Source of the DNA: Erysipelotrichaceae bacterium
GTDB lineage: Bacteria; Bacillota_I; Bacilli_A; Erysipelotrichales; Erysipelotrichaceae
Length of the DNA stretch: 22,058 bases
Direction: 5' to 3'
Assembly: GCA_016302195.1 (NCBI GenBank)
Contig: JAEDOA010000014.1
Span: 1 to 22,058, forward strand
In this document: positions 1 through 6,940 of the stretch, piece by piece
Numbering within the stretch: position 1 is the first letter of the stretch
Layout of the letters: the number at the start of each line of letters is the position of its first letter
The notes under the pieces: generated by a model
Seen by the model: only the letters and a program-made list of their open reading frames with translations
Told to the model about the DNA's origin: nothing
Database searches by the model: none
Made by a program: the position numbers and the translations under genes

Positions 1-250
1 CAATAGAGTACTTCATATATTGATAACTATAGCAAGCAATCTCATTACCCAACAAGTATTTTTTGTTCTCATCCATTCCAGAGTACTTTTCAACATCTAG
101 GAAGGCTGAATCCTTATTTTCTATCATGTTGGTAAATAAATCGTTAACTAAGATTTTTCTTTCTTGTTTTTGCTTAATCTCTTCTTCTTTTGGAACGCAA
201 CCTGATAATAAAACAAGTAGTGTTAATAATGCGATTAATAATTTTTTCAT
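1..250 (-). CDS. Putative lipoprotein, N-terminal part (runs off the left edge)
   Basis: The frame opens at ATG (250-248), preceded by a perfect AGGAGG seven bases upstream, and stays open to the window edge, giving 83 visible residues. The N-terminus MKKLLIALLTLLVLLSGC is a classic lipoprotein signal peptide: two lysines, a leucine-rich core and a lipobox LSGC with the lipidated cysteine at residue 18. The mature part begins with a charged, Lys/Glu-rich linker and continues as a soluble domain that I do not recognise. By family rule it would be exported through Sec, diacylated by Lgt, cut by Lsp and held on the outer face of the membrane. It is transcribed away from the phosphatase gene at 442 and has its own promoter. 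The function is unknown. The opposite-strand open frame over the same bases lacks comparable signals. Confidence 0.85.
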   Translation of the reverse strand, partial: MKKLLIALLTLLVLLSGCVPKEEEIKQKQERKILVNDLFTNMIENKDSAFLDVEKYSGMDENKKYLLGNEIACYSYQYMKYSI

Positions 251-314
251 TTAAACCTCCTATTCTATACAAGTAATTATTTAAAAAATTATTAAAATCT
301 TTTGCTCTAAGTTT

Positions 315-342
315 AATATATCAAATAACGTGATTATGTCAA
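315..342 (-). promoter_or_regulatory. Sigma-A promoter for the lipoprotein gene
   Basis: Read on the minus strand there is a perfect TTGACA (-35, 342-337), a 16-base spacer and TATATT (-10, 320-315) preceded by TGA, which gives an extended -10. The start codon lies 64 bases further on, so the leader is about 57 bases. This is the best consensus promoter in the window. Confidence 0.8.
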
Positions 343-413
343 TATGCGTCGTATGGAATATTATTATTTGTGAAAAAATGAATAATTAATTATCTTTTTT
401 CAAGAATAATTTA

Positions 414-422
414 TGTTATCAT
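414..422 (+). promoter_or_regulatory. Probable extended -10 promoter for the 442 operon
   Basis: TGTTATCAT reads as TG-n-TATCAT, an extended -10, 19 bases before the ATG at 442. The -35 region is only T-rich, with no clear TTGACA. The expected transcription start near 429 would leave a leader of about 13 bases whose ribosome site (GAGGT, 433-437) lies almost at the 5' end. Confidence 0.45.
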
Positions 423-441
423 TATTCATTGTGAGGTAGTT

Positions 442-978
442 ATGAATTTGTATTTGATGAGACATGGACAAACAGATTGGAATATAGAAAGAAGAGCTCA
501 AGGGCGAACAGATATACCTTTAAATGAAACGGGGATAAAACAAGCTAAAGAAGCGATTGATAAAATAAAAGATATTACTTTTGATTTGGTTTATAGTTCA
601 CCATTACAAAGAGCGCTAAAAACTGCTGAAATTGTAACTGAAGGCAAATATCCAATCGTTGTTGATGATTTGTTAATTGAAAGATCTTTTGGTGATTTAG
701 AAGGTAAATCAGTAGATGAATTTGATTTAAAAGCCTTCTTGTCTACTCCACTTGATAAGTCATATAATAAAGAAGAAACTAATCAACACATGATTGATAG
801 AGCAAAAAAGTTTATTGATAAATTACCAGAAGTTAACAATGTTTTAGTTGTAACTCATGGAGCATATTATCGAGCGTTTATGATGGCGTTAGATGAGTCT
901 TTAAAAAATGGCGATTATAATTCGCTTTATTTAAAGAATTGTGAAGTAGTGAAAATAGAAATGGAGAAATATAGATGA
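442..978 (+). CDS. Histidine phosphatase (phosphoglycerate mutase-like)
   Basis: The protein has 178 residues. The phosphohistidine motif LMRHGQTDWN sits at residues 5-14 (R-H-G, His8 as nucleophile), with further family marks in the early YSSPLQRALKTAEI segment (substrate-binding Arg) and the late VVTHGAYYRA segment (second catalytic His). These mark the branch-2-like small histidine phosphatases (GpmB, CobC and PhoE types). The exact substrate cannot be read from sequence: a sugar phosphate, nucleotide or cobalamin-pathway phosphate are all possible, and I see no cobalamin genes here. It is cytoplasmic, with no signal peptide. The gene is first in a tight unit and its TGA overlaps the ATG of rdgB by four bases (ATGA), so the two are probably translationally coupled. 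The start is supported by GAGGT just upstream. Confidence 0.9.
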   Translation: MNLYLMRHGQTDWNIERRAQGRTDIPLNETGIKQAKEAIDKIKDITFDLVYSSPLQRALKTAEIVTEGKYPIVVDDLLIERSFGDLEGKSVDEFDLKAFLSTPLDKSYNKEETNQHMIDRAKKFIDKLPEVNNVLVVTHGAYYRAFMMALDESLKNGDYNSLYLKNCEVVKIEMEKYR

Positions 979-1553
979 AAGACATTATGATAGCAACTTC
1001 AAATAAAGGTAAAGTTAGAGAATATAAGTCTTTACTTGAACCTTTAGGTTATACAGTTCATGATTTAAGCGAACTAGATCCAATTGAAATAGATGAAAAT
1101 GGAAGCACTTTTCAAGAAAATGCCTTAATAAAGGCAAAATCTATAAAAGACAAGTGCAATATGATTGTGATTGCTGATGATTCAGGTCTTGAAATTGATG
1201 CTTTAAATAAAGAACCTGGTATCCATTCGGCAAGATATCTTGAAGGACATGATTACAGCTATAAGAATAAAGTATTACTAGAAAGAATGAAAGGTAAAAC
1301 GGATAGAAGTGCTCGATTTGTCTGTGCTATTGCCTTGTGTGATGAAACAGGTGATCATCTTTTTACAGGTGTTATGGAAGGGAAAATAAATGATCAGGCG
1401 GCTGGTGATAATGGCTTTGGTTATGATCCAATATTTCTTGTCGAACAGTTTGGCAAAACAAGCGCTCAATTAACTATGGAACAAAAGAATTCGGTAAGTC
1501 ATAGAGGGATTGCTACTAGAGAATTGCTAGCCTATTTAAAAGGTGAGAAATAA
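975..1553 (+). CDS. rdgB: dITP/XTP pyrophosphatase (RdgB/HAM1 family)
   Basis: This 192-residue protein hydrolyses non-canonical purine triphosphates (dITP, ITP, XTP) to the monophosphate plus pyrophosphate, keeping them out of DNA and RNA. All family marks are visible: the triphosphate-binding TSNKGK near residues 8-13, FQENA (47-51), the metal- and catalysis-linked ADDSGLEID (67-75), GFGYDPIF (147-154) and SHRGIA (175-180). Length is normal for the family. It overlaps the upstream phosphatase gene by four bases and shares one base with trmL downstream (TAATG). The pairing of a histidine phosphatase with a housecleaning NTPase hints at a nucleotide substrate for the former, but that is only inference from context. 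Confidence 0.96.
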   Translation: MKDIMIATSNKGKVREYKSLLEPLGYTVHDLSELDPIEIDENGSTFQENALIKAKSIKDKCNMIVIADDSGLEIDALNKEPGIHSARYLEGHDYSYKNKVLLERMKGKTDRSARFVCAIALCDETGDHLFTGVMEGKINDQAAGDNGFGYDPIFLVEQFGKTSAQLTMEQKNSVSHRGIATRELLAYLKGEK

Positions 1554-2086
1554 TGATACATATTGTTTTATATCAACCCGAAATCCCTCAAAATACAGGA
1601 AATATTATTAGAACTGCAATGGCAACAGGCAGCGTGTTGCATTTAATTAAGCCATATGGATTTGTATTAGATGAAAAGCACTTGCATCGTGCGTCTATGG
1701 ATTATATTGATTTAACCACAATTATTGAGCATGACTGTTGGAATGATTTTATTAATACGGTAAAGAAAGATGATGCCATTTTTTATCTAACAAGATATGG
1801 TAAGCATTTACCTGATGAGTTTTCTTATAAGGAAGTTGTAGGAGATATTTACCTTGTTTTTGGTAAAGAATCAACTGGAATAGCAAAAAATATTCTTAAA
1901 CAGAATTTACAGCATTGTATTCGCTTGCCAATGAGGGAAAATGCTAGAAGTTTAAATTTAAGTAATACAGTGGCTATTATGGTTTATGAAGTATTAAGAC
2001 AACTAGGCTATCCGAATTTAAGCAAAGTAGAGGTAATCAAGGGAGAAGATTTTTTAACTGACAATCAATTTGAGCAGGATTATTAA
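1553..2086 (+). CDS. trmL: tRNA (cytidine/uridine(34)-2'-O)-methyltransferase, SPOUT family
   Basis: TrmL methylates the 2'-OH of the wobble base in tRNA-Leu species, using S-adenosylmethionine. The protein shows the SPOUT knot signatures: YQPEIPQNTGNIIRTA at residues 6-21, a middle FGKESTGI segment and the C-terminal knot strand IRLPMRENARSLNLSNTVAI. The family is usually about 155-160 residues. This one has 177 because of a C-terminal tail after YEVLRQLGYP that I cannot assign. It is the last gene of the 442-2086 unit, and its 3' end contains the -35 element of the next promoter. The start codon overlaps the stop of rdgB by one base. Confidence 0.94.
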   Translation: MIHIVLYQPEIPQNTGNIIRTAMATGSVLHLIKPYGFVLDEKHLHRASMDYIDLTTIIEHDCWNDFINTVKKDDAIFYLTRYGKHLPDEFSYKEVVGDIYLVFGKESTGIAKNILKQNLQHCIRLPMRENARSLNLSNTVAIMVYEVLRQLGYPNLSKVEVIKGEDFLTDNQFEQDY

Positions 2087-2097
2087 TGTGATATAAT
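2070..2097 (+). promoter_or_regulatory. Extended -10 promoter for the small-ORF/yitT/ABC unit
   Basis: TTGAGC (2070-2075, inside the end of trmL), a 16-base spacer and a perfect TATAAT (2092-2097) preceded by TGA. The -10 ends only 17 bases before the ATG at 2115, so the transcript would begin at about the ribosome-binding site TAGGAGAT (2102-2109). Confidence 0.75.
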
Positions 2098-2114
2098 CAA
2101 TTAGGAGATTAATT

Positions 2115-2282
2115 ATGTTGGAAAACTTAAATGATTATTTAGCAATGATAGCAGTAATAGGTGTTTTGTTTTTAGCACTAGGAATTGTTTTCTATTTTAT
2201 TAATTTGAAATCGATAGAAAAAAACGTTCGTAGAGAAGTCAAATATTATGATTTTCAGAGGAAGAACAATGAAAAACGGTAA
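2115..2282 (+). CDS. Small single-span membrane protein, 55 residues, unknown function
   Basis: A 55-codon frame starts at ATG 2115 with AGGAGAT placed five bases upstream, directly behind a strong TATAAT box. After a short acidic N-terminus (MLENLNDYLA), residues 11-30 form one hydrophobic helix, then a Lys/Arg-rich C-terminus (KSIEKNVRREVK and RKNNEKR). The positive-inside rule puts the C-terminus in the cytoplasm. Its 3' end overlaps the likely start of the YitT gene by 14 bases, so the two are probably translationally coupled. I do not recognise the family. It may be a partner or regulator of the YitT protein; that is inference from context only. It is short enough that automated gene callers may miss it. 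Confidence 0.72.
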   Translation: MLENLNDYLAMIAVIGVLFLALGIVFYFINLKSIEKNVRREVKYYDFQRKNNEKR

Positions 2283-3129
2283 AGTACATTTTATAAAAGA
2301 CATTATTATTTCATTACTTGCTGCCTTTATAGCGGCAATCAACATTAATACCTTTATTAATGATGGTAATATTGTACCATCGGGATTTAGTGGGATAGCA
2401 TTATTGACTACAAGATTAGCGGAGAAATACTCGTTTTTTTGTCCTTCTTACTCAGTTTTGTATATCGCACTTAACATACCTGCTGTAATACTTGTAATAA
2501 AGACTGTTGGTAAAAAGTTTACTATTATTTCATTAATTGATGTTGTGTTTACAAGTTTATTTGTTGGAATTTTACCAAAATTTCATATTACTAATGATTT
2601 TTTGCTGGCAGCAGTTTTCGGGGGAATTATTAATGGCTTTTCTAACTCGTTAGTGTTAGCAGCAGATGGCAGTGGTGGTGGAATTGATTTTATTACAATT
2701 TATGCTGCCAAAAAATACAAGAAATCATTCTGGAATGAAGCCATGTTGATTAATGCTACTATAATAGCTATTGCTGCCTTAGCATTTGGTTTGGAAGCGG
2801 CTTTGTATTCTATTATTTATCAGTTTGTTTGTACTCAAGTAATTAATTTTGCTGACAGCAGATACAAAAGAAGCTCTCTAATCATTATTTCTGAAAAATC
2901 AGAAGAGATATGCAATGCTGTATATCGTGATTTCCATCATACTGTCACTATTTGGCAAGGAGTTGGTGGCTACACTTCTTCAAATCGTAGAGTATTATAT
3001 ACAGTATGTGGTCAATATGAAACAAACGCTTTAGTAACTAAGATATTATCCATTGATCCCAAAGCCTTTGTTAATGTTACCCAGAGTCAAAAGGTAATCG
3101 GAAATTTCCACGAAAAACCATTTTATTAA
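2269..3129 (+). CDS. YitT-family membrane protein with C-terminal DUF2179
   Basis: I prefer the ATG at 2269 because GAGGAAG (2258-2264) lies at good spacing; the in-frame ATG at 2248 has only a weak site. This gives 286 residues. Roughly the first 200 form five or six hydrophobic segments with the family's glycine-rich loops: the first after NDGNIVPSGFSGIALL and a second, DGSGGGIDFITI. The last 80 or so residues are a soluble DUF2179 domain (TIWQGVGGYTSSNRRVLYTV). The family is common in Firmicutes, located in the cytoplasmic membrane, and its substrate is not established. The gene overlaps the 55-residue membrane protein by 14 bases. The 49 bases to the next gene hold no obvious terminator, so co-transcription with the ABC genes is likely. 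Confidence 0.9.
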   Translation: MKNGKVHFIKDIIISLLAAFIAAININTFINDGNIVPSGFSGIALLTTRLAEKYSFFCPSYSVLYIALNIPAVILVIKTVGKKFTIISLIDVVFTSLFVGILPKFHITNDFLLAAVFGGIINGFSNSLVLAADGSGGGIDFITIYAAKKYKKSFWNEAMLINATIIAIAALAFGLEAALYSIIYQFVCTQVINFADSRYKRSSLIIISEKSEEICNAVYRDFHHTVTIWQGVGGYTSSNRRVLYTVCGQYETNALVTKILSIDPKAFVNVTQSQKVIGNFHEKPFY

Positions 3130-3178
3130 AAGTAGGATAAACATCAGTTGAATACAATGATTATATTGAGGTGTTTTT

Positions 3179-3979
3179 ATGAAAAAGAAAATACTAATTG
3201 TAATCATTGTTTTTTTATTGTTGTTTGTTTTAATAGTTAGTTTTACTACATCTAGTTTTCTAAAGGATAGTATTTCTTTTGTTACGATTGAAAACGGATT
3301 TTTATCAGATAAAATCGATTTATTATCTCAGGTTGAAAGCGAAATAAAGTATCAGTTTTTTAATGGCTATGTTATTGAATTATATGTTAATAAATCAGAT
3401 AGGGTTAATAAGGATGATAAACTATTACAATATTATGATAATTATGGCAATAAAAAGACATTATATTCTCAAAATGCAGGGATAGTTAGTGATATTTGCG
3501 ACAGATATATAAGTTTGTATGAAGACAATTATTATTTACTAGCAGATGTTGCCATAGAAAAGTACAATCAGATTCAACTCAATGATAAGGGATTCTTTTA
3601 TATAAATAATATTTGTTATCAAGCCACTGTAATAGAAAAAACCAATCAGGTAAAACAGATTAATGGAAAAGACTATTATCAAATAAAGCTAACTTTACCT
3701 GTTAAAGACTTACTGTTAAAACAAAGCGTTTTGGTTAGTCTATATTCAGATGAAAAGGAAGGATTAATTGTGGATAGAAATGCTATTTATCAAAATGAAA
3801 AGGGTAGTTTCTTAATAAAAGAAGATTTTAGCAATGATTTGACCAATTTGTCTGATTATCTTGTTCACGTTGAGATATTGGCCTATAACGGCCAGTATTG
3901 TCTGGTTAATACAACTTTAAAAAGTGGTCAGAGAGTATGTGTGATAGATCAAAAACTAATGGAGGTTATTGAGTCATGA
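3179..3979 (+). CDS. MacA/HlyD-like membrane fusion (adaptor) protein
   Basis: The 266-residue protein has an N-terminal membrane anchor (residues 4-24 very hydrophobic after MKKK) and an extracellular body. Diverged features of periplasmic-adaptor proteins are visible. One lipoyl half (NGYVIELYVNKSDRVNKDDK, about 62-82) is followed by the second half (AGIVSDICDRYISLYED, about 99-115), with no long coiled-coil hairpin between them. Next come a beta-barrel region and a membrane-proximal part (VDRNAIYQNEKGSFLI). In Gram-positives such adaptors work beside MacB-type exporters. The four-base overlap with the ATPase gene and the permease behind it support this. GAGGTG lies eight bases before the ATG. 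Similarity is weak, so the fold assignment rests on pattern and context. Confidence 0.75.
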   Translation: MKKKILIVIIVFLLLFVLIVSFTTSSFLKDSISFVTIENGFLSDKIDLLSQVESEIKYQFFNGYVIELYVNKSDRVNKDDKLLQYYDNYGNKKTLYSQNAGIVSDICDRYISLYEDNYYLLADVAIEKYNQIQLNDKGFFYINNICYQATVIEKTNQVKQINGKDYYQIKLTLPVKDLLLKQSVLVSLYSDEKEGLIVDRNAIYQNEKGSFLIKEDFSNDLTNLSDYLVHVEILAYNGQYCLVNTTLKSGQRVCVIDQKLMEVIES

Positions 3980-4623
3980 TTAGAATGAAAAACGTTTCGA
4001 AAACTTATAATCTTTCAAATAAGCAAATAGTAGCTTTAAAAGATGTTAACCTAAAGATTAACAAAGCTGATTATGTAAGCATAGTTGGCAGCAGTGGTAG
4101 TGGTAAGTCTACATTATTAGCTATTCTTGCTTTATTAACCGACTATCAAGGTGAATATTATTTTAATGGTATTGATGTCAAGAAAGCAAATAGTAAACAG
4201 AGACAGCAGATTATATCTCAAATTGGGCTAATATTTCAAAATTATAATTTAATTGAATATTATACCGTAAAGGAAAATATTTTACTGGGAGTTAATTATT
4301 TAAAAAACTACAATAAAATGTACTTTTACTATATTGTAAATAAGCTTAAGATAACTCAACTACTGGATAAGTATCCTGGCCAATTATCAGGTGGTGAGAA
4401 ACAGAGAGTAGCAATTGCCAGAGTATTAGTTGGTAAAAGGCAAGTAATACTAGCTGATGAACCAACCGGAGCCCTTGATAGCCGAAATGGTAATATCATC
4501 ATGGATATTTTTGCTGATCTTAATGATTTGGGAGTAACAATAATCATGGTCAGCCATGATTATTACTTTGCCAGCAAGGCAAAAAGAATAATAAAGGTGG
4601 AAGACGGTCATGTATTTGTTTAG
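3976..4623 (+). CDS. ABC transporter ATPase, MacB/LolD type
   Basis: A complete 215-residue nucleotide-binding subunit: Walker A GSSGSGKST (residues 38-46), Q-loop IFQNYNL (Gln88), signature LSGGEKQRVAIAR (137-149), Walker B VILADEPTGALD (157-168) and H-loop VSHD (His194). The EPTGALD and FQNYNL wording is typical of the MacB/LolD/FtsE class, which drives mechanotransmission rather than classic import or export through a channel. Its likely partners are the adaptor upstream (four-base overlap) and the FtsX-fold permease downstream (14-base overlap). GGAGG at 3961-3965 serves as ribosome site. The substrate cannot be told; peptides, antibiotics or lipoproteins are the usual cargo. Confidence 0.96.
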   Translation: MIRMKNVSKTYNLSNKQIVALKDVNLKINKADYVSIVGSSGSGKSTLLAILALLTDYQGEYYFNGIDVKKANSKQRQQIISQIGLIFQNYNLIEYYTVKENILLGVNYLKNYNKMYFYYIVNKLKITQLLDKYPGQLSGGEKQRVAIARVLVGKRQVILADEPTGALDSRNGNIIMDIFADLNDLGVTIIMVSHDYYFASKAKRIIKVEDGHVFV

Positions 4624-5647
4624 ACAATATTTCTTTAAAAGATACCAACATATACTAACAATAACGACAAATACGATTGCTTTGTTATTGTTGTTGTTGG
4701 TAAATAATATGTCTATTTATCTAAATAATGAGTTATCAGGCTATTTGTCTTTGTTATCATTTGATGTTTCCATGCTGCAAATTATCGATGAAAAAATTAA
4801 CTATTCACTTTTAGAGAGAATCTTAAAAAACGAAGGTATTTCTCAATATAGTTATGTTAATAAGAGTGTTTATAAAGATATTGAGATATTATGTGTTGAT
4901 AAATGCTTTTTTGATATATTCCAAATTCCCTTTCAAGATGGCAACAAATTTATAAAGGAAAGCAAGCAGATTCAGGCCATAGTTTCAAATAAGATATTTG
5001 TTGAAAATGGCTGTAAACAAGAAATAATAATAAATGGCTGTAATTATAAGATATCAGCTGTTATCGATAAAGACTATTCGAATATTTATTTTGAAATTGA
5101 TAATACAATAATTTTGTCAACTGAAAAAATAAATGATATGGGACCCTCTAGCATATTTATAAAGAGTTCTAACGGAATAGATTTTTCTAGATATTTTTCT
5201 GAAGATCAATTTGTATATCTTGATCAATCTAATAGTAAAGAGAGCTTTATGTTTATGATGAAATTAGTTAGAAACATTATGATAGTATTATCATCTGTTT
5301 CCATACTTATAGCTATCTTATCTCTGTTAAACAACACGCTAAATAATATAAATAAGGAAAAAAGAGAAATAGGTATAAAAAAAGCCATGGCCGCCAGCAA
5401 TATAGATATAATTAAACAATACTTATTTGATATTGCTTTTACCATACTTATTTCCTGTGCTATGGCTTATTTTTTGTTAAATATAATAATATTGGTAACA
5501 AATCATTTATTCGAATTAAAAATCAAAGTAAATATTATGGATAATGTTTTTTCACTTACCTTTATTTTGTTTATTTCGATATTTTTAGGACTATATCCAG
5601 CCTATAAAACTAGTAAGATTACAATTCTTAGCAGCTTAGCTGACTAG
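4610..5647 (+). CDS. ABC permease, MacB/FtsX fold
   Basis: The 345 residues are laid out as in MacB permeases. One N-terminal span (about 13-34) is followed by an extracellular core of about 170 residues, then three C-terminal spans. The FtsX-domain hallmark loop NKEKREIGIKKAMAASNIDI lies after the second span, and the tail YPAYKTSKITILSSLAD matches the usual ending of the family. It is somewhat shorter than MacB permeases (about 400 without ATPase). The gene starts inside the ATPase gene (14-base overlap, GGTGGAAG as ribosome site). It ends on a TAG that shares the CTAG tetranucleotide with the stop of trpS on the other strand. No partner permease is present, so a homodimer is expected. Confidence 0.88.
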   Translation: MYLFRQYFFKRYQHILTITTNTIALLLLLLVNNMSIYLNNELSGYLSLLSFDVSMLQIIDEKINYSLLERILKNEGISQYSYVNKSVYKDIEILCVDKCFFDIFQIPFQDGNKFIKESKQIQAIVSNKIFVENGCKQEIIINGCNYKISAVIDKDYSNIYFEIDNTIILSTEKINDMGPSSIFIKSSNGIDFSRYFSEDQFVYLDQSNSKESFMFMMKLVRNIMIVLSSVSILIAILSLLNNTLNNINKEKREIGIKKAMAASNIDIIKQYLFDIAFTILISCAMAYFLLNIIILVTNHLFELKIKVNIMDNVFSLTFILFISIFLGLYPAYKTSKITILSSLAD

Positions 5648-6630
5648 AAGATATCAATCCCCATCTTCTTTTGAACTTTCTTCAATTTTTTGTAAGCAAT
5701 TTTATTGGCAACTTCAGCTCCCTTTTTAAGAGTTGATTCAATAATATCACTATCAACAATTTGATGATATTTATCCTGGATAGTAGCCAAACATTGACAA
5801 ACAGCATCAGCAACCTCACCCTTTAGTTGACCATATCCTTTATCTTGATATCTATTAACTATACTATCAATACTTTCGTTAGTTAAGGCAGATAGAATTT
5901 CTAATAGGTTAGATATTCCTGGCTGATTAATCTTATCATAATTGACTTTGCCAACCATATCAGTTACTGCCGAGGTTATCTTTTTTCTAGCAACATTCAA
6001 ATCGTCCAATAGATAGATACAACCCTTATTTGTTTCATCAGACTTGCTCATTTTTTTGCTTGGGTCTGATAATGACATGATTCTTGATCCTACTTTAGGA
6101 CTGACAGGTTCAGGAACGATAAATGTATCGCTATAGCGATTATTGAACCTTTCGGCCAAATTTCTTGCCAGTTCGACATGTTGTTTCTGATCTTGACCAA
6201 CTGGAACAATATCGGCATCATATAGCAGAATATCAGCTGCCATTAGACAAGGATAAGTAAATATTCCTGCTGTAATGCCGTCTTCTTTCTTTTGACTTTT
6301 TTCCTTAAATTGAGTCATTCTTGATAATTCGCCCATATAACTTTGACAGGTTAATAACCAGCCAAGCTGGGCATGGGCAAACACATCTGATTGGAGAAAA
6401 ATAGTGCACTTATCAGGATCTAGTCCGCAGGCTAAATATAAAGCGATAGCATCCTTTAAATTTTTTCTAAGTTGTGCTGGCTGCTGATAGACAGTGACAC
6501 AATGCAGGTTGGCTATAAAGACGAACAGTTGATAATCATCTTGATAGTTAACAAAATTTCTTAATGCACCGATGTAGTTACCTAAATGCATTTGACCGGT
6601 TGGCTTAATGCCGCTTAACATTCTTTTCAT
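5644..6630 (-). CDS. trpS: Tryptophanyl-tRNA synthetase
   Basis: This 328-residue class Ic synthetase charges tRNA-Trp with tryptophan using ATP. The HIGH-type motif is MHLGN (residues 14-18, after GIKPTGQ) and the second ATP motif is KMSKS (193-197). The Trp-binding region VPVGQDQKQHVELARNLAERFN is also present. Length is normal. AGGAG at 6645-6641 lies ten bases before the ATG. The gene is alone on its strand here and is preceded by a T-box leader, so uncharged tRNA-Trp should raise its expression. Its stop codon overlaps the stop of the convergent ABC permease gene in a shared CTAG. Confidence 0.97.
   Translation of the reverse strand: MKRMLSGIKPTGQMHLGNYIGALRNFVNYQDDYQLFVFIANLHCVTVYQQPAQLRKNLKDAIALYLACGLDPDKCTIFLQSDVFAHAQLGWLLTCQSYMGELSRMTQFKEKSQKKEDGITAGIFTYPCLMAADILLYDADIVPVGQDQKQHVELARNLAERFNNRYSDTFIVPEPVSPKVGSRIMSLSDPSKKMSKSDETNKGCIYLLDDLNVARKKITSAVTDMVGKVNYDKINQPGISNLLEILSALTNESIDSIVNRYQDKGYGQLKGEVADAVCQCLATIQDKYHQIVDSDIIESTLKKGAEVANKIAYKKLKKVQKKMGIDIF
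5646..5672 (+). terminator. Possible weak intrinsic terminator after the ABC permease gene
   Basis: AGAAGAT (5646-5652) and ATCTTCT (5663-5669) can form a seven-pair stem with a ten-base loop, ending in a run of T (5669-5672). It lies inside the 3' end of trpS on the opposite strand. The stem is AT-rich and the T-run is short, so it may be weak or chance. Confidence 0.35.
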
Positions 6631-6644
6631 AAATAAAAAACTCC

Positions 6645-6839
6645 TTTAATTATAACTTTGGGACCCGTTAGGGCGGTGCCACCCAAATTATTTCAATAAA
6701 GAAATCACTTAAGTAGTTATAAGGTAACAACCCTTTTTGCTCATGTAATTCCAATTTGTTAGTTAACTGCGTCAAATTTCCACCAACATTGACTCTCTTT
6801 GTCTTAAGCTTATCCTAACTACCTATTACAATCTTCGCT
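6645..6839 (-). promoter_or_regulatory. T-box leader, tryptophan-specific
   Basis: On the minus strand this leader carries an AGAGAG-type and GGTG-bearing Stem I, a probable specifier codon TGG (6753-6751, in AATTGGAAT) and the T-box core GGGTGGCACCGCCC. The antiterminator is intact: GGG (6684-6682) pairs with CCC (6662-6660), and GCCC with GGGT, leaving the UGGCACC bulge (6681-6675). The variable base C in UGGC matches a G discriminator as in tRNA-Trp. The Stem I base can be drawn as ATAGGTA with TTACCTTAT. I find no strong terminator hairpin between the bulge and the start codon. Confidence 0.9.
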
Positions 6840-6845
6840 ATGATT

Positions 6846-6873
6846 ATTTTATCATTTTGATTGGCGAAATCAA
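6846..6873 (-). promoter_or_regulatory. Promoter of the trpS T-box transcript
   Basis: On the minus strand: TTGATT (-35, 6873-6868), a 16-base spacer and TAAAAT (-10, 6851-6846) preceded by TGA. Transcription should begin near 6839, just before Stem I of the T-box. Confidence 0.7.
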
Positions 6874-6874
6874 A
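6856..6874. repeat. Inverted repeat over the trpS -35 box
   Basis: TTTGATT (6856-6862) and AATCAAA (6868-6874) are perfect seven-base inverted arms around GGCGA. The right arm contains the trpS -35 element, so a dimeric repressor could bind here. It could also be chance in AT-rich DNA. Confidence 0.4.
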
Positions 6875-6893
6875 CAGTAATTTAAAAATTGCA

Positions 6894-6922
6894 TTGTTAT
6901 GAAGTTTTAAATAATTTATAAT
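6894..6922 (+). promoter_or_regulatory. Promoter of the spx operon
   Basis: TTGTTA (6894-6899), a 17-base spacer and a perfect TATAAT (6917-6922). The -10 ends 18 bases before the chosen spx ATG at 6941, giving a leader of about a dozen bases that starts at the ribosome site GAGGTGAT. Confidence 0.75.
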
Positions 6923-6940
6923 GAAAATGAGGTGATGAAA

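Noticed and set aside
63..254. Open frame on the plus strand at the left edge
   Set aside because: It lies opposite a lipoprotein gene that has a consensus promoter, a perfect ribosome site and a lipobox; the plus frame has none of these.
2248..2268. ATG 2248 as start of the YitT protein
   Set aside because: A weaker ribosome site; ATG 2269 has GAGGAAG at good spacing and gives a normal basic N-terminus.
3130..3178. Promoter before the adaptor gene (TACAAT at 3153-3158)
   Set aside because: No -35 at proper spacing and no TG extension; read-through from the 2092 promoter explains expression equally well.
6932..6940. GTG (6932) and ATG (6935) as spx starts
   Set aside because: They overlap the ribosome site GAGGTGAT, and only ATG 6941 puts the cysteines at positions 10 and 13 as in known Spx.
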